Assembly: GCA_038049695.1 (NCBI GenBank)
Contig: CP142458.1
Location: forward strand, 61,971,501-62,035,500
From: Cinnamomum chago
Taxonomy: Eukaryota; Streptophyta; Magnoliopsida; Laurales; Lauraceae
Direction of reading: 5' to 3'
DNA: 64,000 nucleotides
The position numbers and the translations under genes are program-made. The notes under the pieces are model-generated. The model was given only the letters and a program-made list of their open reading frames with translations. It searched no databases and was not told where the DNA came from. Shown one piece after another: positions 12,696 through 23,590 of this stretch; position 1 is the first letter of the stretch, and each line of letters starts with the position of its first letter.

Positions 12696-13831
12696 TTAAC
12701 CCATCAGCAGATCCTCTTCATCTGAACTTTGATTTCTCAATGGCCCATTCACATCACATGTAGCACTGAGAAGTTCTCGCCTCGCTTTCTCAAGGAACTC
12801 TTGTGCAGCGGCCTGAACAGACTGTTGTTTACCAGATGAAGGATGCTTTCTCTTTCTTTGAGCACTCTGATTTTCATAAAGCCTACTCTTGGCTCCCTCC
12901 CCTCGACTGATATTACGCATACTTTGCTTCTGCTCTGGAATTTTATGCCACCTCTCAACAAATACACTCAAACAGGATGGAAAAATACCAACAAGGTGAA
13001 AAAGAAGGGGAAAAAAGAAGCATGGTTTTATACCTGGTGAAAGATCAGGCAAAGAATGCTCAATGAAACGTGTGGCTGCTTGATAGTTCAATTTAGCAGA
13101 AGGTCGTAAGGGCTCTGTGACAAAATAAAATATTCAAACAAAATGAGAAATAAACGCGAATGCCCATGAAACCAACGAGTTCAAATAACAATTGAAAGCA
13201 AGTAAAAGAGCAAGTAAAAGAGGAAGGGGAAAAAAGAAGCAAGTTACCCTTGATAAAAGGTAAAAATCAGCACAAATTATTTTTACTACAAGGTCCCATT
13301 CTCTGAAATAATAATTTGAAATTTTTTGTATATAATCAAAGAGCATGTTTTGGATGTCACTTGAAACTTGAAAGATGGAAGGGAGGGTCCTTTCAGCTCC
13401 ATCATTGTCGAAGGCACACCTAATAAGTAAGGTCAAAGTGGTAGGGCCTGTTGCAAAGATGACCCACGTAAGATGGGTGCATGCACTCCTTGGGGCCTAG
13501 GCACAGTGTGTCCAGGTGTATCCTGTAAAATTACACGTCACTTGAAAGACAGACGGGAGGGTCCTTTCAGCTCCAAATTGTCAAAAGGCACACCTAATGA
13601 GAAGGTTAAGGTGTCAGGACCTGTTGCAAAGATGACTCCCTTTAGATGGGTGCATGCACTCCGTGAGGCCTAGGCATAGCAGGTGTCCAGGTGTATCTCA
13701 TAAAATTACATATTAAGAGGGGGAAAATACAGAAACTAGAAAGTTTTGGGGGCTTTAACTTGTAATACAAAATGATTAGGGGAAAAATACAGAAACTAGA
13801 AAGTATTAGGGATTATTTTAGGGATTATTCT

Positions 13832-13912
<81 letters not shown>

Positions 13913-16900
13913 AAACCTATTCTACCCTTTCTCTCTCTCTTGAACTAACCACTCCCACCCCAGACCCGCCCCTCTCTTTCTCAGCAAAACATATCATATC
14001 CTGTTGAAAACAGTACACAAGGCATCTAAACAAGTACATGGATCCTAAGATTTATTGGCATGACAAGAGATCAGATCTATGAGTGGGTCACTCTTTTCTT
14101 CATGGCTCTACACTTTTAATGTTGCATACAACGAGCTCTCACAAAAGATTTTACACTTGCAAGCATATGAAGTGCCGCTTTAAGGTATTTACAGGTTCAC
14201 AGCACAGACTTAAAGCCATATGAACTTGTGATATATCAAGTTTTGATTATTATCAGTTCTCTTACATGCCAATCTCAATCAGTAAACACTTCAGCTTTAC
14301 TCATCCAAATCTTTTTCTGGCATTGTAGTTTTCTTTCGACTGTCTCAAGTTCTTCCGAGGAGCCTTACATTAAATTTGTTTCAGATTGTTTTCGATGCAT
14401 TAGTTATTGATAATCATCCTGGTGGATAGCTTTTGCATTTTCCACTGTTTTTTGTTCAACTAAATCAACATCAAGAGAGCGAAAAAGGCCATTTCATTCC
14501 TTTTCGTTTCATTATTTGGTCCTAAAAAAAAAGAGAGAGAAGAAGAAGCTCCTGCTTCATTTGACTTCCTCTATTTCTTAGCTGATAGGAGAGTTGTGAC
14601 TTGCGAGAGTGAAGAGTGTAGGGATTGGGAGAGAATCGAAAAGAAGGTGATGGGCATAGAGGAGGGACGGGGTTGGCTTTCGGACGGGCAGGAAGGTAGC
14701 AAAAGAGAGGAGGATTATAGTTAGGCTGGGAGACAGAGTGGAAGAGACATGGGAGATCTGGGTTTGAGAAGTTTCAAAGGAGTTGGGGAGAAACTCAAGA
14801 AAGGCAAAGTTGGGGGTTTTGTTTTATTTGAGAAGAGGCACGGTCCTTCCCACGGTTCCTTTTCATCTTTTTCGTTGCAAAACGAGAGATGTGGGAATTG
14901 AAAACACATTCCATCACACGAAAGTTTCATCACACCCAATCAACTCCAGGGAAATAGTCATATGCATACATCCCTTACCATATTAAGGTGAGGGCAACAC
15001 AGTGGGCCCAACTATATGATCCATCGGAACCATCCACTCACACGAGACCCCTGAATTACACCAAATCCGTCGAGTTTTCACCAATCTGAATGGACTGGAC
15101 CTTTGGATCAAGGCTCAAATGTTTTTTCTTTAATATAAAGTTGTTAAACTTGTGGGCCACGGATAAAGGGGTTAGAGGAATGAGATTGACCCCAAACTTG
15201 ATATCTAGGTCCATCGAAGATGTCTATTTCCATCCCCTAGTCTCGTGATCAGTGGGGCCCCAAGTGGGCCCCATCAAGCTGTCCCTCACCGTGTTACAAG
15301 CAGTGAGGAACGTATGCATGTGAATATTTCCCATACATATATTTATTTTTATTTTTGAATTATATACATATATATATAAAGAGAGAGATAGAGAAGGGGG
15401 GGAAGGGAGGGAGGGAGGGAGGGAGAGAAATTATTAGAGTTCCTATTTTAATGGAGACTTAGGGCCGCTCTACTTCCTATTTGCCCCTCCCTCTCTCTCT
15501 TTCATTCACTTAGTAGCAATATTCCTGCTGTTTTAATAAAGATTTAGAAGGCTCTTCAGTTTTAACGGAGGGTTATGGCTCTATTTCTTATTTCCATAGC
15601 TACACTGGATGTATAATATTATGTCCTAGGACTTCAATACCCTCTTGAACAAGACAAATCCAACCCTTCACAGAAATGTGCCTTCGGAAGAATCCAAATG
15701 CATCCTAAACCAATGAATTTGAACAAAAAGAATTCTAAGTAAAGAATGCAACTGCATAACTCTTCAACTAAAGGGGAAAAAGTAAAATAGGAAACCAAAA
15801 AATACATAAATTAAAAACTATGACACAGGATCCTTGATTCTTCTGCAAACCAATAAAATCTCAAAGACCCACTTAATCACCAAATCCAAATAAAAGCTTT
15901 AATGAAGGAAATAGAATGCACCATCCACTGAAAACCTTCTACATGAAAGATAGAAATAGAAAAATAATGCAAAACACCTTTGCTCCAATCATTGTACCGC
16001 TCGAATTTATCTTCATACAAGCTTAGCCTCTCCTGTATAAAAATAAAAATAAAAATAAAATAAAATAAAAAAAGAAAGAAAACGCACAAAATTCAGAAGA
16101 ATAAAAAAATCCCCAAGTTGACACCCTCACCCTACCCCAAGATTGTAAGGGCAATCTGTTTACTCGGTATTGAATTCCAAAGATTTCAAAGCAATGCTTT
16201 TGATCAAAATGGCAAGCTAACATGGGCACATCAAATACTCTCTCCTTTGGTAGGAAGTGATAACCAACACATCACCACATAGATTAAGTCCTAGAAAAGT
16301 GATTTTCCCATCTACATGTCCACCATAGATGCTCCTCTCCCCACGTCTTCAATATTCCTTTGATAAAAACCCCTTTACAGTGAAACACAAGGAATTCAAT
16401 ACCAAGTAGCCCACCAGACCCTAAAAGGTCGAAACCCCATTAGTCAGAAACACATCCAACTTGCTTTGATGCACAATATATTGAACAACAACACTCATCA
16501 ACATGCTCCCCATTCTCTCTACCCCTTGAAAAACTGATAAAAGCATATGTTAACCCCCACTACATTTGGCTTAATGGGAATCTGAGGTACACCCAAAAAA
16601 ACTAGAGAAAGAAGAGTAGAAATCTTACAAGCTCTAATTTAACTGAATGGTCATCTGGGTGATAGAACCACGTGTCAACCCACTTTAGCAGGCTCTAATG
16701 GAAATCTGGGGCACCCCCAAAAACCTCAAAAAAGAGAAGTAGAAATCAAACAGGCTCTGATTCAATTTCACTGAATGGTCATCTGTTAGTCTGTTTGATA
16801 AAACCATGTGTCATTGGGCTCTAATGGAAATCAGGGGTACCCCCTGAAACCCAAAGAAAAACAAAAAGAGTAGAAATCTTACAAGTTCTGATTTAACTGC

Positions 16901-17255
16901 ATGGTCATCTGGGTTCACTCCATTGCATCGCAAACGCACTGTCCATTATTCCAAAATATTGAAAACGAAAAGTTACTTAAAGAAGAGCATAAACTACAGA
17001 ACAAAAAAGAGATGTATTACAGATGAATTGGAGTTGGAAAGGAGTGAGTGTACCTGTGAAGAGGGCGGAGAGCGCTTTGGCAAGAACGAGAAAGGCTTGG
17101 GCGCGTTGGAGAGGCTGCATTTGAGAGAGAACTTGGGGCTCTGAGAGTGACAAGAAGTGGAGGAGGTTTGTCTTCAGCTCTTCCAAGTTGGAAAGAGTTC
17201 TGTTCGCGGATTCTATAATCGAATCTGGAACTACAGACGCTTCCATTCCTGTCAT
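12696..17255 (-). CDS. C1D: C1D family exosome-associated nuclear protein (Sas10/Utp3/C1D domain)
   Basis: Five minus-strand exons join into a 210-residue frame: 17255-17054, 16938-16883, 16032-15978, 13114-13034 and 12934-12696. All introns are GT-AG and the phases agree. The start is ATG at 17255 and the stop TAA at 12696-12698. The protein has the C1D signature: helical LSEPQVLSQMQPLQRAQAFL (about residues 37-56), NPDDHAVKSEL from exon 2, ERLSLYEDKFERYNDWSK from exon 3, then NYQAATRFIEHSLPDLSP, an SMRNISRGEGAKSR block and a basic KRKHP tail. Known relatives (yeast Rrp47/Lrp1, human C1D) bind RNA and Rrp6 and assist the nuclear exosome in rRNA and snoRNA processing. The length fits plant members (about 200 residues). 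Intron 2 holds decayed copies of the exon-2 region and intron 3 (2.9 kb) holds several repeats. Confidence 0.92.
13366..13710. repeat. Tandem duplication of a ~173-bp unit in C1D intron 3
   Basis: Copy one (13366-13538) and copy two (13540-13710) both begin ACTTGAAAGA and share GGGAGGGTCCTTTCAGCTCC, TTGCAAAGATGAC and GGTGCATGCACTCC. There are about 20 differences by eye. Just downstream, a ~23-bp block containing ACAGAAACTAGAAAGT is also doubled (about 13723-13745 and 13783-13804). The sequence is intronic and non-coding. Confidence 0.85.
13836..13908. repeat. (CT)n microsatellite, 73 bp
   Basis: This is an uninterrupted CT dinucleotide run of about 36 units within C1D intron 3. It is followed by shorter CT runs to about 13980. 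On the transcribed strand it is a polypurine GA tract. Confidence 0.97.
14949..15332. mobile_element. 384-bp TIR element (MITE) in C1D intron 3
   Basis: The left end starts GGGAAATAGTCATATGCATAC. The right end, reverse-complemented, starts GGGAAATATTCACATGCATAC. A GGTGAGGG block follows inside each arm. The arms match about 18 of 21 at the tips. The interior carries GTGGGCCC-rich sequence and no ORF. The tips and the CCTCACC/GGTGAGG blocks resemble the elements at 45582-45776 and 45821-46001, so it probably belongs to the same family. A target duplication was not resolved. TA-rich sequence follows on the right. Confidence 0.75.
15376..15435 (+). repeat. GA and GGGA-repeat tract
   Basis: A (GA)n run leads into several GGGA units with a block of six Gs (about 15395-15425). 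Four or more closely spaced G-triplets could fold as a G-quadruplex on the plus strand. This lies in C1D intron 3 on the non-template side of the gene. Confidence 0.75.
16571..16938 (-). repeat. Tandem triplication of the C1D exon-2 region
   Basis: Three ~122-126 bp units lie head to tail (about 16571-16691, 16692-16817 and 16818-16938). The unit nearest exon 1 holds the functional exon 2 (16938-16883), encoding NGVNPDDHAVKSEL followed by donor GTAAGA. The other two carry degenerate exon-2 sequence. The farthest keeps GTAAGA and still reads HPDDHSVKLEL in one frame. The middle copy has GTTTGA in place of the donor and has lost the frame. They lie within annotated intron 2 and appear to be pseudo-exons. 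Confidence 0.8.
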
Positions 17256-17400
17256 CTTCTTCGTTGCAGAGATTTTTTTTGAGAGAAGGATCGGATTCTT
17301 GGATTTGTAGAGAAGAACCAGCCAGTCTCTCTTTTTTATCTCTTCACCGATACAAAAGTAAACTCTGTCCTGTGCCCACGTCTTGGACTTGCGGTCATGT

Positions 17401-17422
17401 TTTAGGTTTTGGGTTTTAGGGA
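17401..17422 (-). promoter_or_regulatory. Telo-box-like motif upstream of C1D
   Basis: About 150 bp upstream of the C1D start codon the minus strand reads CCCTAAAACCC followed by AAAACCTAAA, close to the plant telomere repeat CCCTAAA. Telo-boxes are known in promoters of plant ribosome-biogenesis and translation genes, which fits an rRNA-processing cofactor. The match is imperfect and a regulatory role is inferred. It could also lie in the 5' leader. Confidence 0.35.
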
Positions 17423-17724
17423 TTTGAGCGACGGTGGATTCTGTAATAATTATTAAGAACTTATACCATTATTTTCATTTTTCCTGGTAGAAAAGCATCA
17501 TTAAATATAAACGAGCATAATCACTCATGGTCAATATGATATATTCATTTATTATAAATTAAATATTTATACATTAAAAAGATTATATAAACTACCGTTT
17601 TTCATCCATTAACTAAGTTGAATAAATGAAAATAATAAAAAAAATTGGAGAAAAAGGGTGTAGAAGAGATAGGATGGAGCAAGTGACTTAAAAACAAATA
17701 GAACTAAAATCGAAGTACTAGTAA

Positions 17725-17975
17725 TCCCAAGGGATTGGTCGAGTCGTCAAGACCACAGTTCCTCTCTCTTCTAGAGTTAGAGGTTCTTGTATCGATCTCT
17801 GATTCCCCCCTCTTCAAGAACCGAAGATTAAGCACACCAGTGTTATCGAACCGAAAATTAAGCATACTAGTTTTACCATCTAGGAGCTCCAGGGGTTTTA
17901 CTTGGCTTCTCTCTGGTGCAGAGGGATTAGTCCAGCCCAAAGGGTTGGGAGCCCTCTGTTAGCAAAAAAAAAAAA
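17725..17975 (+). mobile_element. tRNA-derived SINE, copy 1
   Basis: The 5' part, GGGATTGGTCGAGTCGTCAAGACCAC, aligns with the tRNA-like head of the SINE at 44864. The 3' part around GGATTAGTCCAGCCCAAAGGG matches that element's GGATTAATCCAACCCAAAGGG. The element ends in a 12-A tail. Relative to the 44.9-kb copy it has a longer, different middle section (about 17775-17880) and poorer A and B boxes. Target duplications were not clear. SINEs are moved by LINE enzymes. Confidence 0.7.
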
Positions 17976-18885
17976 TAGAGTAGTAGGTGGTTTGATGAAA
18001 TAAGCATGTGAGTAGATAGTTAAAATCAGAACCATTCAAAATAAACTCCCTCCACATGTATGAGGTATCTTCAAATCTCATGTCAACTCAAACTTATAAC
18101 ACTGTTGGATTCTATTAATTAGAATAAAGCTCTTATAATGGCACCAAAAATGTTTCGCACAACATATTTTCAATGGAACAGGTTAATGATATGTTGTCAA
18201 ATCAATTTTGCATAGCACAATCTCTGCACGACCCAATCTCAACACAAAATGAGGAACAAGAAAGGAACATTGCCAAACAGGCCCATATCCTACCATTATC
18301 TTTCCCAGTGCCCCAATTTTATACTCTATCAAACTTTTACTCATGATTGGAATGAATAAAAAAAATTTATTAGAACCTTAAAAACAATTTATGATTAAAA
18401 GATCATAGAAATTTTAAGTTTCTAAAATCATTGAGAAGTGTATCCTTCTCCTCATAATTGGCATTATGGGAACTTACTCTAATCCAAAATGCTGCCCCAC
18501 ATATTAGAATTCTAAATGTTCAAATCCCCTGTGGCATTTAGAAAATTGAAATTTAAAAATTCGTAAGGTTAAAAATATCTTTTCATATAGTTTCAAATAC
18601 TAAATTTCTGCATTAAAAAAATTATTTAGAATATTCAAAAAATAATATGTCACGTCATATCAGAAATCCTCAACAAGCCGAATTCATTGTCATAAATGCT
18701 TTTAACCAGAGAGGGCCTAATGTCCATTTACAGGTACAAAGAAAAGTGGAAAAGAGGGGAAAAGTACGGATTATATTTTGTGATGAGGTGAGGCTATGTA
18801 TAAGCCATCCATCCACTAAAGGTGGGAACTGGGGCACACGTTCTTTTCATCCAGATTGCCCAACAGTGACTTGCAGTGATTTATA
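17976..18885. other. AT-rich intergenic DNA, nothing recognised
   Basis: There are only short frames on both strands, with no splice-bounded coding sequence, no tRNA-like structure and no clear repeat ends. This lies between the SINE and the next TIR element. Confidence 0.5.
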
Positions 18886-19048
18886 ACGGTGTTCATGGGC
18901 CAAGTTGGTCTGGGCTGAGGTCTATCATGGCCTGGCCCGACTTCTAAAACATATATCCAAGTCTGGATCGGGCCTTGAGTGGCTGGTACAGACCCGGACC
19001 ATCTGAAAATATGTAAGTATGGGCCCAGCCCGAACATAAATAAAACAT

Positions 19049-19096
<48 letters not shown>

Positions 19097-19272
19097 GGGG
19101 GGGGCATGGAATTGTATAGAAAAAAAAAACCTATTTTATTTTGATAAAGTAAACTTGGGCTGGGCCCGGGCTTACCAATTTTCAGACGGGTCGGGCTTTG
19201 ACGTATATTTTAGAAGTCCGGCGGGGCCTAAATATACCTCAGCCCAGCCCAAGCGGGCCCATGAACACCCGT
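18886..19272. mobile_element. 387-bp TIR element with ACGGGTGTTCATGGGCC ends
   Basis: The left end reads ACGGTGTTCATGGGCC. The right end, reverse-complemented, reads ACGGGTGTTCATGGGCCCGC. Inner arms stay similar around GGGCTGAGG. The arms are rich in GGGCCCGG and TCGGGC-type words, unlike the AT-rich flanks. The centre carries a TG microsatellite and a long G run. There is no ORF. It is probably a non-autonomous DNA transposon. The superfamily is uncertain because no target duplication was evident. Confidence 0.65.
19053..19104 (+). repeat. (TG)n tract running into a 25-nt G homopolymer
   Basis: Alternating GT (about 19053-19080) runs directly into 25 consecutive Gs (19080-19104) inside the TIR element. 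Homopolymers this long are unstable and hard to sequence, so the exact length is uncertain. Such a run can form G-quadruplexes. Confidence 0.9.
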
Positions 19273-21895
19273 ACTTCCAACACCAGCTTGTGTCTAATGC
19301 TTCTTTTTTTTTTTACCCAAAAAAAAAAAAAAAAAACCCTCTGGACCTTATGAGTGAGGCAAGATAAAGCACTGGTTCAGATCGAGTAGTTATCTAATGT
19401 ACATCCAGCTTCAAGTTGTATACACTACAATTCATATCCATGATTCAAGACTTGACAGATCAATTGAAAGAATTTTGACAGAATTTTCCAAAGAAAGGAA
19501 GATCTTGACAGGATTTTATCATTCTTTTCCATGGTAAAAAGGATTTGCTGATTTGAAATATCAATTGACATGCCACATCATTTGAAAAATCCATGCTTTG
19601 ATTTGATCCTCCACCAACCCAAAGTTGGGCATTCACACATTATTTTCAACATAGAGAATGCTTCTGTGTGATCCACACTCCATGGAATTTCCATCGAGTG
19701 TTGACCCACCACCATTCAGTTTAGGGAATCTGTTTGGTGAGGAAAAACCACTGATCTGGTGCCACTTACCACTCCACTTAAAATGCAAGAGTCCAATGCA
19801 TTATGATTCTTGCACTCTGCACCGGAATTCTACTTTTCATTACAAGCAATGATCCGTTAACTTTTTGTGGCAATTTGCCCATGGGTAAATAATGTTGTAA
19901 GGGACTTCTTGTCGCATAAAATACATAGGAATTGAGTACATTTAAATGCATGGTCAAATGAACTCCATTAAAACATGAGGGGTGAAGGAAATGAAGTGAG
20001 AAGTGACCTTAAAAATTGCTGAAAACGACAGCCATAGATTGACCTCTCACTTAGTCCAAAAGCTTCAGTAAATCATATTTTTACTTTAAAATAGATACTT
20101 TGGATCTTGTTTAAACTATAATAAGTAAATATTAACAAAAACCCATATCTCCATTCCACAAAACCTGCTAAAACATACTAATGAGTTTGTATTGGGTGAT
20201 CTATACATGGGTGACGTTAAGAATTATCAAAATAGGCATGCATGCATGATATTATAGAAGTTCAACTTGCCTTTTCTTGGTGCTTAGATCAAACCCACTA
20301 AATCCAAGCTTTTCCCACCTACTACCGAGCCTCAAAATCAAAAACTCTAAATCTATGGCTCGAGAAACCCTACACAATAAGATAGATTAAATGAGGGTTG
20401 AAAGAGCTTGCATTGCTCGATTTAAGCTTCTAGGAACTGATTTCAAGCAAGTGAGAGAGTCTGAGAGTGAAAAGCTACCAAATTAATAGGACAAGCAGAA
20501 AATAAATGGGGATGTTGGAAGCTTGAAGAAGATGAAGTAGGGGAAGAAGATGGCCTTGAAGCGTAGGAGTCCCACGTTCCAAGAACTCTCTTGTGGTTTG
20601 GAAGCAAGGAAATGGAAGGAGAGATGAGGAAGAGATGAGCTCCGATTATGTTCTAGCAAAGAGGGTGAGAGTGAAATGAGATAGGGGTAAGTTTACAGAG
20701 TGAAATGAGACGGGTAAGTATAGGGTTTTAGGATAGGGTTTTAAGTTTTAACATGAAGCATCTGGTATCTGCAGCAAAGTCCAGGTTAAGAATTATCAAT
20801 TTAGCTCTTTTGGGCTAAAAAGGGTCTAAATGAGCTCAAATGAATTCGGTCAAAAGACAAAAGTTGACCAGGATGAAAAACTCTACCCAATAAACCTGAT
20901 TTCGCACTAACCCTAAAATCATACACAACGCTTTTCATAAATCCAAAATTAGGACAAGGTCCTCGAGCTACCTAGTTTGGTTCAAAATCCACCTAATCTA
21001 CCTAATTACCATCATTAACACACAAGTCAACACATTTAGCATCTAATAACCAACAATTAGATGATAATAGAGATTAAGAAGGGCCGAGGTCTTATAGGTG
21101 ATGAGGAAGGAGAGGGAGTAGATTCGGCTTCAGTTGGAGTGGGTTCGGATAAGTGGATGGGAAGAAGAAGAAGATACAAGCGATCAACGATATCACGACT
21201 CACCTATTTTGCTAAGGGGGGATATCGGTGGTCACCTATATCTTCTTCTTCATCGTCTTCTTCCTAACCACCTATTTAAATCCAATCTAAAACAAACATA
21301 AACTTTCTCCCTCCATCTTCATCTCTGCTGGAATCAACACTTTACAACACCACCAACCCTACGCAGCCGCTGACTGACATCAAAACTAGCCAATCTAAAA
21401 CCAAGAACCACATGTCACCATTCTCCTTCCATCTAACCCCACACAGCCGTGAATCACAACCATCAATCTTATCAATTTTCTTTCTTTAAACTCAACCCAC
21501 TTAAACAAAAAGCATTGTGATTTTGTTGCTTAATTCAAAGACGCAGGTGGGTTTTTTTTTATTTTTTTTCCTTTTTTGTGTGGAATGGCTGAAGAGATGG
21601 AGTTTTGAGGAAGGTATGGACATGGCAAGTTATTACATGGGCTTTGTCATGGAATTCTAGATGCTGTATATGCCAGGTGGATGTCAGATCGGTAAATGGC
21701 TTTTTCCGTTAGAATCATCGATCTCTCTTAGATCAAGAAAATAGAGGAGGAAGAGGAGGAGGAAGAAACAATCTCGGCTAAAAAAATCACCAAAAAAGTG
21801 TTGGGAGTGCCTTTTTAGTCAATATTGGTCTTTGAGAACCTTTTGAGTTTTCATAAAAGTCTAGAGGATTTTTCCGGTAAAATCCTCTATATAAC
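19273..21895. other. Intergenic region with a lone MULE-type end
   Basis: No gene is supported. About 20290-20760 looks transcript-like but has no open frame. About 21190-21235 contains ACGATATCACGACTCACC and GGGGGATATCGGTGGTCACC, recalling the GATATC motifs of the MULEs. At about 21850-21889 the minus strand reads GAGGATTTTACCGGAAAAAT, similar to the GGGGATTTTACTGAAAAAGT tip of MULE B. No matching left end was found, so it may be a truncated element. Confidence 0.4.
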
Positions 21896-21904
21896 TTTTT
21901 TTTA

Positions 21905-23079
21905 GAGAAAATTACAAAAAAAGACCCTGGATGGTCACTAACCGAAAAACAGGCCACTAGTCAACATTGCACGGAAGTGGTCACAAGGAACCACTTCCAT
22001 TTTTCCCTTCTTCCTCCCATTGTTTTCCCTTTTCAATAACCTTTTTTTTAATTGTGGGATGAACCTTATCCTCTAAGAAATCTTTATCTTTTCCATTCTC
22101 ATTTCTGTTTGAATTTCTCATCCTAGCCTAATCCCAGGACGTCACCCATGCTTCTTTCCTGTTCCCTCTCCCATATTAACTCTTCCTCTCTCAAAACTAT
22201 AAAAACAAACCTCGACAATTCAAATCCCAAATCTCTTCCCCCATCCGCGCAGACCTCCTCTCATCTCCATCTCCATCTCGCCGCCATCTCCATCCCATAT
22301 CCCCACGCAGATCACAAGGCTCCCAGACCGTCATTCTCCATCATCACGCATGTCTCCATCCACTCCATATGAAGAAGACTCTCTTAAGCACAAAAACCAA
22401 CTCATCAACCCATCATGTTCCTATCCTTTCACACACGCAGAACCGGCGAACCAAACTACTCCGAATCCTCCTAACCAAACAGCCACCCTAATACACATCT
22501 CCCTGTTTTCACCAGTCCACCCCTCACCCCTGCGCAACCCGTCGCCGCCTTGGTACCTCCCTCACCTGCATCACTCTCTCACACAAACAAACCCACACAT
22601 CCATTACCCTCCCACATCTCATCTACCCATCTCACGCAACACATTCCTACCCATCTCTCTCTCGGATTCCACTCAACCAAACAAAACCAAAACTAATAAA
22701 AAGGCCCCGTCACCGCCATCACCAAACAGAACCACACATCCATCACCCTCCCACATCCCATCTACCCTCACCATCATCCGGACACCATCTCCTAACAAAC
22801 CACATACTCCAGAGAAAGGGGGAAAGGAAACCGTCAGAGAAGGGGAAAACGATGGGAGGAAGAATGGAAAAATGAGGGAAATGAGGTTTCAGGCGATTAA
22901 GCAATGACGTCGTCACACGTTTAAATGAGATATTAAGCGATGACGTCGTCACACGTTTAAATATTATATATATATATATAAATGGAAGTGATCACAGGGT
23001 ACTACTTCCGTACAATATTGACTAGTAGCCTGTTTTTCGATTAGTGACCATCTAAGGTCTTTTTTTTGGTAATTTTCTC
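21905..23079. mobile_element. MULE-type TIR transposon C
   Basis: The left end begins GAGAAAATTACAAAAAAAGA. The right end, reverse-complemented, begins GAGAAAATTACCAAAAAAAA. The arms stay alike for about 95 bp, including ATGGTCACTAA, CGAAAAACAGGC and ACTAGTCAA. Flanking 9-mers (21896-21904 and 23080-23088) match 8 of 9 but are nearly all T, so the duplication is only moderately convincing. Two 31-bp direct repeats with the palindrome TGACGTCGTCA lie near the right end (22896-22926 and 22932-22962), and a GACGTCAC lies near the left (22138). No transposase was found. The interior has strong C/A strand bias with a 185-codon frame (22350-22907), low-complexity and not recognisable as a protein. 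Confidence 0.82.
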
Positions 23080-23204
23080 TTTTTTTTAATCTTTTTTCCT
23101 CAAGAGCGTAAGCGAGATGTTCGAAGAATCCGTGATCCCTGAATCTGGTATCCCTCAAATAGAAACTTCCAACCATACATATTGCTTGAGGCTGGCAAGT
23201 TTCC

Positions 23205-23590
23205 TTTTCATTGCTTCTCTCTTTGTATGCGCTTCTGTAGTCCGCAATATCTTCAAATCCAATCTGGTATTTGTTTTCCATCTTCTCTTTTCTTCTTGTA
23301 CTAAAGGCAAAACACCACACCAAATACCCAGTAATCATAAATTTTTTGCTTCTCTCCTTGCAGGCGCTTCTGAAGTTCACAGCATATTCAAACCTAAGCT
23401 GGTATTTCGTGTCGTCTGTTTTGAGGATTTGAACTTGTTGAACTGTGGTGTTGGTGTTTATATGTATTTTTTTGTTGTTTTTTATTGTCTTTTATATATT
23501 GTTTTTTATTGTTTATATGCAGCAGTCATTGTTTCTTTCCTTGTAGGCACTTTTGTACTCCCCAACATTTCAAACTCAAACTGGTATTAA
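23205..23590 (+). repeat. Three exon-like direct repeats bounded by splice-like sites
   Basis: Three spaced copies share a ~43-nt core at about 23230-23270, 23363-23401 and 23547-23583. Each is preceded by a pyrimidine-rich stretch ending in TTGTATGC, CTTGCAGGC or CTTGTAGGC. Each ends in CTG followed by GTATT, a plausible donor context. In one frame they read similar peptides (VRNIFKSNL, VHSIFKPKL). A further exon-like segment ends ...GTGAAGGTAAAT near 23787. This may be a decayed or captured gene with duplicated exons. No protein family was recognised. Confidence 0.4.

Noticed and set aside
22350..22907. 185-codon Pro/Ser/Thr-rich frame inside MULE C
   Set aside because: It is explained by strong C/A strand bias and low complexity; no recognisable family and no conserved start context. 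Kept only as a note on the transposon interior.
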